This document shows, one piece after another, positions 24,801 through 31,255 of a stretch of 34,723 nt of DNA. This DNA comes from Bacteroidales bacterium. GTDB taxonomy: Bacteria > Bacteroidota > Bacteroidia > Bacteroidales > WCHB1-69. The stretch is from the NCBI GenBank assembly GCA_017525505.1, contig JAFXSR010000051.1, positions 1-34,723 of the forward strand. The letters are read 5' to 3'. The notes beneath the pieces are model-generated. The model had not been told where the DNA came from. It saw nothing but the letters and a program-made list of their open reading frames with translations, and ran no database searches. Numbering within the stretch: the first letter of the stretch is position 1; each line of letters opens with the position of its first letter. The translations under genes were made by a program, and so were the position numbers.

Positions 24801-27787
24801 ATTTTAGCTATACTGTTACAGAAAAGGACCTCGGCAGAGTGGTTGTCCATGCCTTTGTCACGCAAAATAACAAACAATATGAAAAAAGCTTAAATTTCAA
24901 TATTCCATTCAGTCATAAAAAAATAGACTTCGACTTTCTGACTTTCCGTGACAAGACTCTGCCGGGCAGTCAGGAACAATATCAGATTCGACTGAAGGAC
25001 AAAAACGGGGACAAAGTTGCGGCGGAACTGCTCTGTTCCATGTATGACGCTTCCTTAGACGCTTTGTCAACACCAAACAGCTGGATTCCAAGTATTTTCA
25101 ATACCAGTAAACCCTCTTTCAATTATTCTTTCAGTATCTATTCAAACATTGGAAACAGTAGTTACCAGAATCTACAAAAAACTTCCTATGATTTTATCAT
25201 CCGGAACTATCCAAAGCTGTTATGGGAAATCACCAGCTGGCATCGAGACCGGATGCTGATGAGCAAATCCGCTGGCACCTATACCGCCAATGCGGTCATG
25301 GAAGAAAGCATGGATATGACAGTTGTTGAACAGGAATTTGCAGAAGAACCACATTTAATGGCAGACCGATTAGATATTGACAATCTTACATTTCATTGGG
25401 ATTCAGATAATACAGAAACTGCAGTCGCTGAAACTGAGAATGGGGAGACAAAAGAAGACCTTCAAATCCGCACCAATTTCAACGAAACCGCATTTTTCTT
25501 CCCGCATCTGCAAACGGACAAAGAGGGTAATGTGCTGGTGTCCTTCACCATACCCGAATCGCTCACCCGCTGGAAACTGCAAGGCTTTGCCCATAACAAC
25601 GAGCTGATGAGCGGCTATTTCGAGAAATTTGTGCAGACCCAGAAACCGCTGATGGTGGTGCCCAATATGCCGAGATTCCTGAGAGAAGGCGACCTGGTAG
25701 TTTTGTCTGCCAAAGTGGTCAACATGGGTGAAGAAAGACAAAGCGGACAGGTAAAATTGACCCTGACCAATCCTTTCAACGGAGAAAAACTGGATTTGAC
25801 TAACGGCATCTCTACCCAGAGTTTCACCGTTGAGGCAGGACAAAGCAAGGAAGTGCATTTCACCCTGACGGTTCCCAAAGATTTGGGTGCGGTAACGTAT
25901 CGCATCGAAGCGCAAAACGACCAGAGTCCTGCGTATGCCGACGGAGAGGAAGCTACCCTGCCCATTCTCACCAACCGCATTCTGGTGACCGAGAGCCTAC
26001 CTCTTCAAATTTCAGGGAAAGGTAGCAAAACATTCATTTTCAATAAATTGAAAAACAGTTTCGGTATCGCCAACTCCACTTTGAGCACCCAATCCTATAC
26101 CCTGGAATTCACCCCCAACCCCATCTGGTACGCCATTCAGGCCCTGCCCTATCTGATGGAATATCCCTACGAGTGCAACGAACAGGTTTTCAGCCGTTTG
26201 TATGCCAACACCTTGGCGGCTCACCTCGTCAACTCGCATCCACGTATCAAAAAGGTATTCGACAGCTGGCTGAACGAATCGCCCGATGCTTTTTGCTCGC
26301 AGTTGGAGAAGAATCAGGAACTGAAATCCGTCATTCTGGAGGAAACCCCATGGGTACTGGATGCCCAGAACGAGTCGATACGGAAACAGAACATCGCCCT
26401 GCTGTTCGACCTGCACCGCATGGCCAAAGAGAACAAGTCCGCTGTGACCAAATTGGAGAAAGCCCAGAACAATGACGGCGGATGGTCGTGGTTCGGCAGC
26501 CATGAGAGCAGTCGCTACATCACACAACATATCGTAGCTGGCTGCGGTCATCTGCAAGCACTTGGCGTTCAGAATCCCATGAGTGATCAGGTCATCAAGA
26601 AAGCGGTCAATTTCATCGACAACAAAGCCCGCGAAATCTACGACAAGTGGTACAGGGGCAAGAAAGCAGACTATGACGTGACAGACATCCACTACCTGTA
26701 TGCCCGCAGTTTCTTCCTAAAGCAGAAAGTCAGCATTACCAACAGCGAAGCCTACAATTATTATTATGCCAACCTGAAAAAGAACTGGAAAAAGCAATCC
26801 ATTTATACCCAAGCCATGACGGCTTTGATTTGTTATCGCAACGGTGATACCCAGCTGGCCCAGGAGATTGTGGCGAACATCAAGTCGAGAGCACAATATT
26901 CTGAAGAAATGGGCATGTTCTGGAAAAAAGAAGGCTATGGCTACTTCTGGTACGAAGCCCCCATTGAGCGGCAGGCCCTGCTGATTGAGGCATTCAACAC
27001 CATAACCAAAGACCAGAAATCGGTTGAGCAAATGCAGCTGTGGTTGCTCAAGCAAAAACAAACGCAGAACTGGCCCACCACCAAGTCCACCACTGAAGCC
27101 GTTTACGCCCTGTTGCTCAACAACACACAATTGGAGAACACCAACGGGGTGAAACTGACTATGGGTGACTGGAACTACACCGAAGACGACAAGAGCATTG
27201 AGGCGGAAGCCGGCACCGGCTATATCAAAAAAGCCTGGAAAGGCAGTGAAGTGACGGAAGACATGGCCACCATCAAGATTGAAAAGAGCAGCGACGGTCC
27301 CGCCTGGGGAGGATTGTACTGGCAGTATTTGGAAAATCTGGACAAGATCTCCCACAGCGACGACCAAAACTTCAGCATTCAAAAGAGACTCTACAAGGTA
27401 GAAATCGGAGACCGCAGCGAAGTGCTGGTACCCATTACCGAAAACTCACCGCTAAAAGTCGGGGATAAAGTGCGGGTGCGCACCGAAATCCGCTGTGACC
27501 GCGACATGGAATATGTCCATCTGAAAGACATGCGCGCCTCCGCTTTCGAGCCCATGAATGTGCTTTCGCAGTACAAACACCAAGGCGGCCTATGGTATTA
27601 CGAGGCCACAGGCGATGCCGCCACCAACTTCTTCATCGACTATCTGCCCAAAGGCACCTACGTATTTGAATATACGCTGATAGCCACCATGGCTGGTACC
27701 TACAGCAACGGCATTACCACCATCCAATGTATGTATGCGCCCGAGTTCACCTCACACAGCGAAGGCATCAAAGTCACCGTTCAGTAA
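21833..27787 (+). CDS. Large alpha-2-macroglobulin-like secreted protein
   Basis: The 1,984-residue protein has a signal peptide (MKRTTLIVSLFFFCNMITFA) without a lipobox. Macroglobulin domains include FDRTTGQPLKGAEVCI near 468 and TFTDRSIYRPGQTVYFK near 557-573. The A2M core segment PESLTRWKLQGFAHNNELMS is near 1240-1260. A thioester-like CNEQ (Cys1448, Gln1451) sits in YPYECNEQVFSR, where relatives have CGEQ or CLEQ. The alpha-toroid with NNDGGWSWFGSHESSRY is near 1546. Bacterial A2Ms are thought to trap foreign proteases in the envelope (family knowledge). No pbpC is adjacent. A Trp-rich loop WWRWWWW is at 711-717. Start ATG 21833 fits the signal peptide; the upstream in-frame ATG at 21731 region lies inside repeat A. 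Confidence 0.92.
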   Translation: MKRTTLIVSLFFFCNMITFAQQSPKDIQRQLKLYERQMQQYDNAFDTIYQSINQQIEQQKSNPNNVAIWQSCMAQLLSTYYQQNRWRIMDRTALADEEANATADFNTWDAQRFAKEIIKHYLLSIENKDALSKIPIKEYAVLLDSVTSEAYRPTLYDFLAFRFLDFLQNEIYELPIPEIPFNINDAQYWSEPQQFAKIDIPFDDELAFSYLTLSTLQMLTDLHLNEANNKALIDATLRRFDYLGSHSTLDNASDLQLAALTSMEKQYQGKEGYEMIAYAMGKFYQGRAEKYDKNAHPEYKNDYVTAVEWFNKTITTAPKSIEAHNAKTCISVIKSSEVEFSSNNIIPANQANLITFDYKNCENLYFRVISCKEEEYELKRSMDKTKLYAWLIQQKKVYDTKLNAPNEKDYRSVSGHFLLPSLNAGFYVLLASDAPFTNENHKGYSFYTLQVTNIDAQYRQNDKKLEFFVFDRTTGQPLKGAEVCINIYPNYNAKKPSKTTTINCDADGRCSCNIADNTYTFAAYTTWNQDKYQIIRRQYWGRYHDNPEVNIYEKAYTFTDRSIYRPGQTVYFKTILVETTSKGDAILQQKTDNGQNITVELYDANYQKVSEQQLTSNEYGSVSGNFVLPSQGLTGRFHFKIKMETKILDSHYFSVEEYKRPTFEITLDQPTEEFKIGQNVSVDGHVKAYAGYGIDGASVKYHVVRKASFPWWRWWWWQPAGKSQEIAHGETASDNEGNFHIDFIAQPDLESQRYNPLYTYEVSVDVTDITGETHSGSTWVRVSKIGLLINAEFPESIALNGKNQFPVKITNLAGEAQKGTIHYRIEALQIPENYKYSCSEADYFLSDSVQMIQKLHYLDFQNEAQKSNWKVLKTVKHGDFVTDGQNPFIIQDMKNLQEAYYKISLSTYDKDNNQIQEEYFVLIYDEKSKKCANYEAIWLSTSHKKTVEVGETIHFTLGSYLKNAMVLCEIISNDELVESKWIKLSQGKTDFSYTVTEKDLGRVVVHAFVTQNNKQYEKSLNFNIPFSHKKIDFDFLTFRDKTLPGSQEQYQIRLKDKNGDKVAAELLCSMYDASLDALSTPNSWIPSIFNTSKPSFNYSFSIYSNIGNSSYQNLQKTSYDFIIRNYPKLLWEITSWHRDRMLMSKSAGTYTANAVMEESMDMTVVEQEFAEEPHLMADRLDIDNLTFHWDSDNTETAVAETENGETKEDLQIRTNFNETAFFFPHLQTDKEGNVLVSFTIPESLTRWKLQGFAHNNELMSGYFEKFVQTQKPLMVVPNMPRFLREGDLVVLSAKVVNMGEERQSGQVKLTLTNPFNGEKLDLTNGISTQSFTVEAGQSKEVHFTLTVPKDLGAVTYRIEAQNDQSPAYADGEEATLPILTNRILVTESLPLQISGKGSKTFIFNKLKNSFGIANSTLSTQSYTLEFTPNPIWYAIQALPYLMEYPYECNEQVFSRLYANTLAAHLVNSHPRIKKVFDSWLNESPDAFCSQLEKNQELKSVILEETPWVLDAQNESIRKQNIALLFDLHRMAKENKSAVTKLEKAQNNDGGWSWFGSHESSRYITQHIVAGCGHLQALGVQNPMSDQVIKKAVNFIDNKAREIYDKWYRGKKADYDVTDIHYLYARSFFLKQKVSITNSEAYNYYYANLKKNWKKQSIYTQAMTALICYRNGDTQLAQEIVANIKSRAQYSEEMGMFWKKEGYGYFWYEAPIERQALLIEAFNTITKDQKSVEQMQLWLLKQKQTQNWPTTKSTTEAVYALLLNNTQLENTNGVKLTMGDWNYTEDDKSIEAEAGTGYIKKAWKGSEVTEDMATIKIEKSSDGPAWGGLYWQYLENLDKISHSDDQNFSIQKRLYKVEIGDRSEVLVPITENSPLKVGDKVRVRTEIRCDRDMEYVHLKDMRASAFEPMNVLSQYKHQGGLWYYEATGDAATNFFIDYLPKGTYVFEYTLIATMAGTYSNGITTIQCMYAPEFTSHSEGIKVTVQ

Positions 27788-27816
27788 ATAATTGATTACT
27801 AATAAAAAATGATTAT

Positions 27817-27933
27817 CCGCATAGTACCGAGGAACGGCTTGAAAGGCCAAACTTCTACCAGCCCAGGGCAATCGCTCTGGGTAATATGGCGTATTATCAT
27901 TCGCCCTGTAAGGGCAAATGCAATAACATGCGG
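27817..27933. repeat. Palindromic element of a second type (D, 117 bp)
   Basis: CCGCAT / ATGCGG inverted ends enclose three hairpins: GGCTT-GAA-AGGCC (one T-G wobble), CCCAGGGC-AATC-GCTCTGGG (one G-T wobble) and GCCCT-GTA-AGGGC. Two of the three loops are 3 nt, the same design as elements A-C but with a different sequence. It fills most of the 196-bp gap between the alpha-2-macroglobulin and agmatinase-like genes. Confidence 0.65.
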
Positions 27934-27983
27934 TATGTTGTAGGTTATATGGCAGTTTGCGGACAAACAAAATAAAAACGACT

Positions 27984-28832
27984 ATGGAATATTTCTTGGA
28001 CATGGACGAGCAATACGCTCGCTTGGAAAACGCAAAATACGCCCTTTTGCCCGTTGCCTACGACGGCACCAGCACTTTTGTGAAAGGCGCGGACAAAGGA
28101 CCACAAGCCATCATTGACGCCTCCGACAGTATTGAGCTGTATGATGTGCAATTCGAGATGGAACCCTATACTGCCGGCATCTACACCGACCGCCACGGTT
28201 ATGACTTCAGCACTCCCGACAAGATGGTGGAATCCGTTTATTTGAGAGTGAGACATTTCATGGAAAAACAGAAACGTATCGGCCTTTTGGGTGGAGAGCA
28301 CTCTGTATCCGTAGGTTCTATCAAAGCTTTCAGCGAAAAATATCCGGATTTGTCAGTATTGCAGGTGGATGCCCATGCTGATTTGCGCGATGAGTACCAT
28401 GGCTCCATTTACAACCATGCCTGCGTGATGCGAAGAGCTCAGGATTATGCCCGTGTGGTGCAGGTGGGTATCCGCAATGTGTGCACGGAGGAAATGCACA
28501 ACATCGTGAAAGAGAACATTTTCTATGCCCACAAAATGTACGACAATACGGATTGGATGCAACAAGCCATCGACCGCCTCACTGACCATGTGTATCTCAC
28601 CATCGACCTGGATGGTTTGGACCCGTCGGTATTGCCCTCCACAGGCACCCCGCTGCCAGGCGGCCTGTCATGGTACACCCTGATTTCTTTCCTGGAAAAA
28701 CTCTTTGCCTCCAAGAAAATTGTCGGCTTTGATGTGGTGGAACTCTGCCCCCAGCCGCATGACAAATCATCGGATGTGCTGGCGGCAGTGCTGGTGTACA
28801 AGCTGATATGCCTTTGGGAAAGGAGCAGATAA
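27984..28832 (+). CDS. speB: Agmatinase-family ureohydrolase
   Basis: The 282-residue protein has all manganese ligands of the arginase/agmatinase family: His106 (GGEHS), Asp129, His131 and Asp133 (VDAHADLRDEY), and Asp208 and Asp210 (TIDLDGLDPS). DEYHGSIYNHACVMRR resembles the agmatinase substrate loop, so agmatine to putrescine plus urea is the likely reaction in polyamine synthesis, but formiminoglutamase or guanidino-acid hydrolases share the fold. Arginine decarboxylase (speA), its usual partner, is not in the window. The ATG at 27984 was chosen; an earlier in-frame ATG at 27957 adds nine basic residues not typical of the family. The stop is at 28830-28832, directly against an AATGTGC repeat. 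Confidence 0.88.
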   Translation: MEYFLDMDEQYARLENAKYALLPVAYDGTSTFVKGADKGPQAIIDASDSIELYDVQFEMEPYTAGIYTDRHGYDFSTPDKMVESVYLRVRHFMEKQKRIGLLGGEHSVSVGSIKAFSEKYPDLSVLQVDAHADLRDEYHGSIYNHACVMRRAQDYARVVQVGIRNVCTEEMHNIVKENIFYAHKMYDNTDWMQQAIDRLTDHVYLTIDLDGLDPSVLPSTGTPLPGGLSWYTLISFLEKLFASKKIVGFDVVELCPQPHDKSSDVLAAVLVYKLICLWERSR

Positions 28833-28862
28833 TGTGCTAATTGTCAATGTGCTAATGCGCCA
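28829..28862. repeat. AATGTGCTAATT repeat at the speB stop
   Basis: AATGTGCTAATT-GTC-AATGTGCTAAT begins inside the stop codon of speB. The same 12-base word is found twice at 1315-1344 upstream of rpoD, and its complement at 410-442. Confidence 0.65.
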
Positions 28863-28878
28863 ATTTTATTGACAATAG

Positions 28879-29167
28879 CGTGCTGAAAGCACGATATTCT
28901 ATTAACCCTGCACAAGCGCGATAGCACACTGTGTGGGATGATGCCAACGCAGATATGATCAGCGTGCTGAAAGCACGATATTCTATTAACCCCGCACAAC
29001 TCGTTGTGTGGGGTACGAGGCTATCTCATCAACCTCTGCGTGCCAAAGGCACGCTACTTTATATGATGTCGTTGTTGTAGCGTGTCTTCGACACGCCATG
29101 TGTGATGGCAGATTCCATACCCCACACTGACGTGCGGGGTTAATAGGATAGTGTGCCTTTGGCACAC
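28879..29167. repeat. Palindromic hairpin element, copy B (289 bp)
   Basis: Two left units lie in tandem 84 bp apart (28879 and 28963), each starting CGTGCT-GAA-AGCACG then ATATTCTATTAACC. The second begins a 205-bp core: a 12-bp palindrome ACCCCGCACAAC / GTTGTGTGGGGT, hairpins GTGCC-AAA-GGCAC and GTGTC-TTC-GACAC, then the right terminal repeat GTGCGGGGTTAATAGGATA and end hairpin GTGTGCC-TTT-GGCACAC. It lies between the convergent speB and ispE genes. It is closely similar over its whole length to copy C. Confidence 0.85.
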
Positions 29168-29198
29168 GACTCAACCAACAGGTGCACAATTTGTATTA

Positions 29199-29960
29199 TT
29201 ACTCTATATCGAAAATCCCGTAAACTGCGGAGCCGCTGCCGGACATAGAGGCATAAACCGCACCACGGGAATAAAAGTCATCTTTGATTTCTTGCAACAC
29301 AGGGTATTTCGGGAACAAGGAATCCTCAAACTCATTATGGATGCAATGTTTCCACTCCGTTATGGGACGTTTTATCAGTTCATTTAGACTGATTGCGGGC
29401 TGCTGGGGATGCACACCGGCATAAGCCTCTTTGGTGGAAATGGAAAAATCGGGTTTGACCATTTCTATCCTGTAAGCGGACAAGTCCAAATCCAGTGGCG
29501 TCATGATCTCGCCACGGCCTGTGGCATATACGGGACGGTTTTCAATGAAAAATGCTGTGTCGCTACCTAATTGGGCGGCCAAATCCCGCAATTCCGTGGA
29601 AGAGAGTTGCAATTGAAACAGCTCGTTGTACATTTTCAGAGCGAAAGCCGCATCGGCAGAACCGCCGCCCAAACCTGCTCCGAAAGGAATATTTTTGGTC
29701 AATTTGATATCCACGCCATCAATATCGAACTGCATCTGCAACAGACGAAAAGCTTTGACACAGAGATTGTCCTCGTCAGCGCAAAGATTCTCCAGATTCT
29801 GAACTGAAAGCTTCACTCCTTTCTCTATCCTATTGATTTCCAGCTCATCGCATAAAATATGAACCGGATAAAACACCGTTTGCAGCTCATGAAAGCCGTC
29901 GCTCCGTTTGGAGACGATATGGAGGCCGAGATTGATTTTGAAATTGGGATGGGTAATCAT
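29199..29960 (-). CDS. ispE: 4-diphosphocytidyl-2-C-methyl-D-erythritol kinase
   Basis: The 253-residue GHMP-family kinase phosphorylates CDP-methylerythritol in the MEP isoprenoid pathway. Evidence: PNFKINLGLHIVSKRSDGFH at the N-terminus (Lys8 predicted catalytic), the ATP loop PFGAGLGGGSADAAF (92-106), LGSDTAFF with catalytic Asp134, and the C-terminal MSGSGSAVYGIF motif. Start ATG 29958-29960 was preferred over a TTG 12 bases upstream. No other MEP gene is adjacent. A near-consensus -7 (TAATATTG) occurs just upstream on the minus strand but is not convincing enough to annotate. Confidence 0.95.
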   Translation of the reverse strand: MITHPNFKINLGLHIVSKRSDGFHELQTVFYPVHILCDELEINRIEKGVKLSVQNLENLCADEDNLCVKAFRLLQMQFDIDGVDIKLTKNIPFGAGLGGGSADAAFALKMYNELFQLQLSSTELRDLAAQLGSDTAFFIENRPVYATGRGEIMTPLDLDLSAYRIEMVKPDFSISTKEAYAGVHPQQPAISLNELIKRPITEWKHCIHNEFEDSLFPKYPVLQEIKDDFYSRGAVYASMSGSGSAVYGIFDIE

Positions 29961-30061
29961 ACTGAAAACCAATATTATATTGAATGATTATAGACAGTTG
30001 GTTCCATTTTCTGTGAGACTTCCATGAGAAGAGGCAGTCATAGAGAGGGAGCAGTTATAAC

Positions 30062-30088
30062 AAAATAGGCTGTCATCTCTGACAGCCT
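30062..30088 (-). terminator. Terminator of the tRNA-Asp transcript
   Basis: On the minus strand the stem AGGCTGTCA, loop GAGA, TGACAGCCT is followed by ATTTTG. It lies 9 bases past the tRNA 3' end. Confidence 0.8.
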
Positions 30089-30096
30089 TTGTTTTG

Positions 30097-30171
30097 CGGT
30101 CCGGACGAGACTCGAACTCGCGACCTCCTGCGTGACAGGCAGGCATTCTAACCAAACTGAACTACCGAACC
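30097..30171 (-). tRNA. tRNA-Asp (anticodon GTC)
   Basis: Read on the minus strand, the acceptor GGTTCGG pairs with CCGGACC (one T-G wobble). The D-arm and the T-arm with GTTCGAGTC are present. The anticodon stem CCTGC / GCAGG holds loop CTGTCAC with anticodon GTC. The discriminator base is G, as expected for aspartate. CCA is not encoded. Length is 75 nt. Confidence 0.96.
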
Positions 30172-30190
30172 TTCGTTTGTTTTGAGGATG

Positions 30191-30198
30191 CAAAGATA
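30191..30198 (-). promoter_or_regulatory. Candidate -7 box for tRNA-Asp
   Basis: Minus-strand TATCTTTG lies 19 bases before the tRNA 5' end, with a TTTTTG 15 bp further upstream that could act as a short-spaced -33. Confidence 0.6.
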
Positions 30199-30384
30199 CA
30201 ACTTTTTTTGATGCAAAAACAAGTTGGTGAAAATTTTTCTTCTATAATATATAAAATGTTCATTTTCAATATTTTATATTTTTAAATTTTGAAAACAAGA
30301 AAAAGAAAAAAGGGTTTTTTAAAAGATTTCCGTATGACAATTTGGAAGAAAATATGAGAAAAACGCAAATTTTCTATAACTTTA
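30199..30384. other. AT-rich spacer without recognised content
   Basis: This stretch is very A+T-rich with several A and T runs. I see no gene or structured RNA in it. It separates the tRNA promoter from element C. Confidence 0.6.
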
Positions 30385-30673
30385 TGTGTCAACGGCACGA
30401 TATTCCATTAACCCTGCCCAAGCGCGATAGCGCACTGTGTGGGGTGATGCCAATGCGGGTATGATCGGCGTGCTGAAAGCACGATATTCCATTAACCCCG
30501 CACAACTAGTTGTGTGGGGTACGAGGCTATCTCATCAACCTCTGCGTACCGAAGGCACGCTACTTTATATGATGTCGTTGTTGTAGCGTGTCTTCGACAC
30601 GCCGTATGTGATGGCAGATTCCCTACCCCACACTGACGTGCGGGGTTAATAGGATTTTGTGCCTTCGGCACAA
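30385..30673. repeat. Palindromic hairpin element, copy C (289 bp)
   Basis: The architecture is the same as copy B: left units at 30385 (its first hairpin degenerate, GTGTC-AAC-GGCAC with one wobble) and 30469, exactly 84 bp apart, then a 205-bp core. The central palindrome ACCCCGCACAAC / GTTGTGTGGGGT has loop TA, giving a fully self-complementary CTAG centre. The right end is GTGCGGGGTTAATAGGAT plus hairpin TTGTGCC-TTC-GGCACAA. Compared with B, the outer pair G-C became T-A on both sides of the stem. The copy lies between the divergent tRNA-Asp and PFOR genes. Confidence 0.85.
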
Positions 30674-31053
30674 CTGCAAAAACCAATTTACTGCCAAAAG
30701 TTGGACAAAATTCCACACGGTCTATACTCCTTGTAGGCCTACAGCCTGCGGCACCATTGCCACAGAACTGATTCATGGCGCACTGCGGGGTTGACACGTG
30801 GGTTGTTCATTTGCGGCAAAGCGGGCCATAAACGACCGTGGGAGGGAATGCCGACATGCGGTGCGGAAGCGATGTGAATGGACGCCCTCCTGAAGCATCT
30901 GTAAATAGATAGCCACATTTGAAACAAAGGCTGGTTTTGAGCAATGGAGATGCGTGCGAGGGCAAGGCCGACGGTTGGGGGGAGCAGGCTTGTGCGGCTG
31001 CACTTACCGTCGGCTTGATCTTTTGGTGACTTTTCCATCAAGGGAAAAGTCAC
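30674..31053. other. Structured, apparently non-coding block
   Basis: The block is GC-richer than its flanks and contains a 12-base palindrome TGTAGGCCTACA (30732-30743), a 9-bp stem GCCGACGGT / ACCGTCGGC with a 30-nt loop (30967-31014), and a perfect 11-bp inverted repeat GTGACTTTTCC / GGAAAAGTCAC (31026-31053). A 104-codon minus-strand frame (31053 to 30739, starting MTFPLMEKSPKDQADGKCSR) spans it, but its composition looks like translated repeat DNA, not a protein. I recall similar sequences as recurrent spurious ORFs in Bacteroidota genomes, unverified here. Confidence 0.5.
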
Positions 31054-31131
31054 GGAAAAATAATAAAAAAAATTTCATGCGGTAGCCGTGGGTTATTCTC
31101 CTTCCAATGTAATATATAAAAGAAATTTTTG

Positions 31132-31139
31132 TACTTTTG
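31132..31139 (+). promoter_or_regulatory. Candidate -7 box of the PFOR gene
   Basis: TACTTTTG fits TAnnTTTG and lies 116 bases before the ATG, implying a leader of about 110 nt. No -33 TTTG at normal spacing was found. Confidence 0.5.
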
Positions 31140-31255
31140 CACGCTTATTGGAGAGACTGGTGTGATGACTGTTTTTCAAGAAATATACAACATAATCGAA
31201 ATCATCAATAATCAACCAAAATACTAATCCATAAATATTTAACATCCAAAAAACT

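Noticed and set aside
26012..27382. Two minus-strand frames of over 220 codons opposite the alpha-2-macroglobulin gene
   Set aside because: They are shadow frames caused by codon bias of the GC-richer 3' half of the real gene; no domain, promoter or start signal supports them.
28879..30673. CRISPR array suspected from repeated palindromes
   Set aside because: Repeats are not regularly spaced, there are no unique spacers of constant length, and no cas genes are present.
28986..30797. Short frames with similar translations (sharing LPSHxACRRHATTTTSYKVA) at both B and C
   Set aside because: The similarity comes from the repeated DNA itself; the frames cross hairpins and have no start signals.
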